DNA from: an uncultured Oscillospiraceae bacterium
GTDB lineage: Bacteria > Bacillota > Clostridia > Oscillospirales > Oscillospiraceae
DNA: 64,000 nucleotides
Assembly: GCA_947629795.1 (NCBI GenBank)
Contig: CANRFC010000001.1
Location: 62,001-126,000 of the forward strand
Direction of reading: 5' to 3'
Within the stretch, counting starts at the first letter, position 1. The text below holds more notes on this DNA, generated by a model. It was not told the DNA's origin. It worked only from the letters and a program-made list of their open reading frames with translations, and ran no database searches. The letters are not shown here.

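Noticed and set aside
63923..63925. GTG as start codon of the giant gene
   Set aside because: The frame continues upstream without a stop to position 64000 and encodes the end of another RCC1 blade; no ribosome binding site precedes the GTG.
39560..64000. Repeated gcccagctggcc-type DNA words as a CRISPR or regulatory repeat
   Set aside because: They encode the GQLG end of RCC1 blades; spacing and flanks follow the protein repeat.
6116..64000. Giant ORF as an assembly artefact of collapsed repeats
   Set aside because: Repeat copies are diverged at DNA level, domain order changes logically, and no frame break occurs in 57.9 kb; only the 96-bp repeat is similar enough to mis-assemble locally.

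Overview
The window is one strand-uniform locus of very large, probably secreted proteins, all read on the minus strand. High GC in most of the window, AGGAGG-type ribosome binding sites, a sigma-A-like promoter, intrinsic terminators and the domain mix (RCC1, bacterial Ig-like, cadherin-like, MBG/YDG and dockerin-like calcium loops) fit a Gram-positive gut Clostridia, most likely a GC-rich member of the Oscillospiraceae. That placement is an inference from style; no marker gene is present.

More than 90 percent of the window (64000 down to 6116) is a single uninterrupted reading frame. It runs off the right edge, so its start is not seen; 19,294 residues are visible. From the N-terminal side it reads: (1) 64.0-39.2 kb, eleven successive cycles, each a roughly seven-bladed RCC1-type beta-propeller followed by an Ig-like or other beta linker. 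Propeller 6 carries a roughly 525-residue alpha-helical insert. (2) 39.2-37.76 kb, an unrecognised beta-rich stretch and a second helical segment. (3) 37.75-8.3 kb, an array of about 60 cadherin-like beta-sandwich repeats, which includes a two-domain (A/B) super-repeat at 28.6-24.3 kb and a small coiled-coil insert at 22.6 kb. (4) 8.3-6.1 kb, a dockerin-like calcium loop, two related Ig-like domains, a Ser/Thr/Glu/Asp-rich stalk with 96-bp tandem repeats, and a second dockerin-like calcium loop at the extreme C terminus.

Downstream, after two hairpins, a clear promoter (TTGACA-17 bp-TATTAT at 5964-5936) drives a 758-residue protein with an N-terminal export signal and MBG, Ig-like and YDG domains. 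It ends in a 35-bp, out-of-frame overlap with a 1,076-residue ORF. That second ORF has no export signal or ribosome binding site but ends in a Pro/Thr/Glu-rich stalk. The pair looks like one surface protein split by a frameshift, though translational coupling is not excluded. A perfect 15-bp inverted-repeat terminator (323-358) closes this unit. At the left edge a further secreted-protein gene begins (108 to 1), with its own extended -10 promoter.

Taken together, the locus appears to encode successive exported, repeat-rich surface or extracellular proteins. No enzyme, RNA gene, mobile element or CRISPR array was found. The functions of all four genes are unknown; adhesion or surface architecture is the most natural guess.
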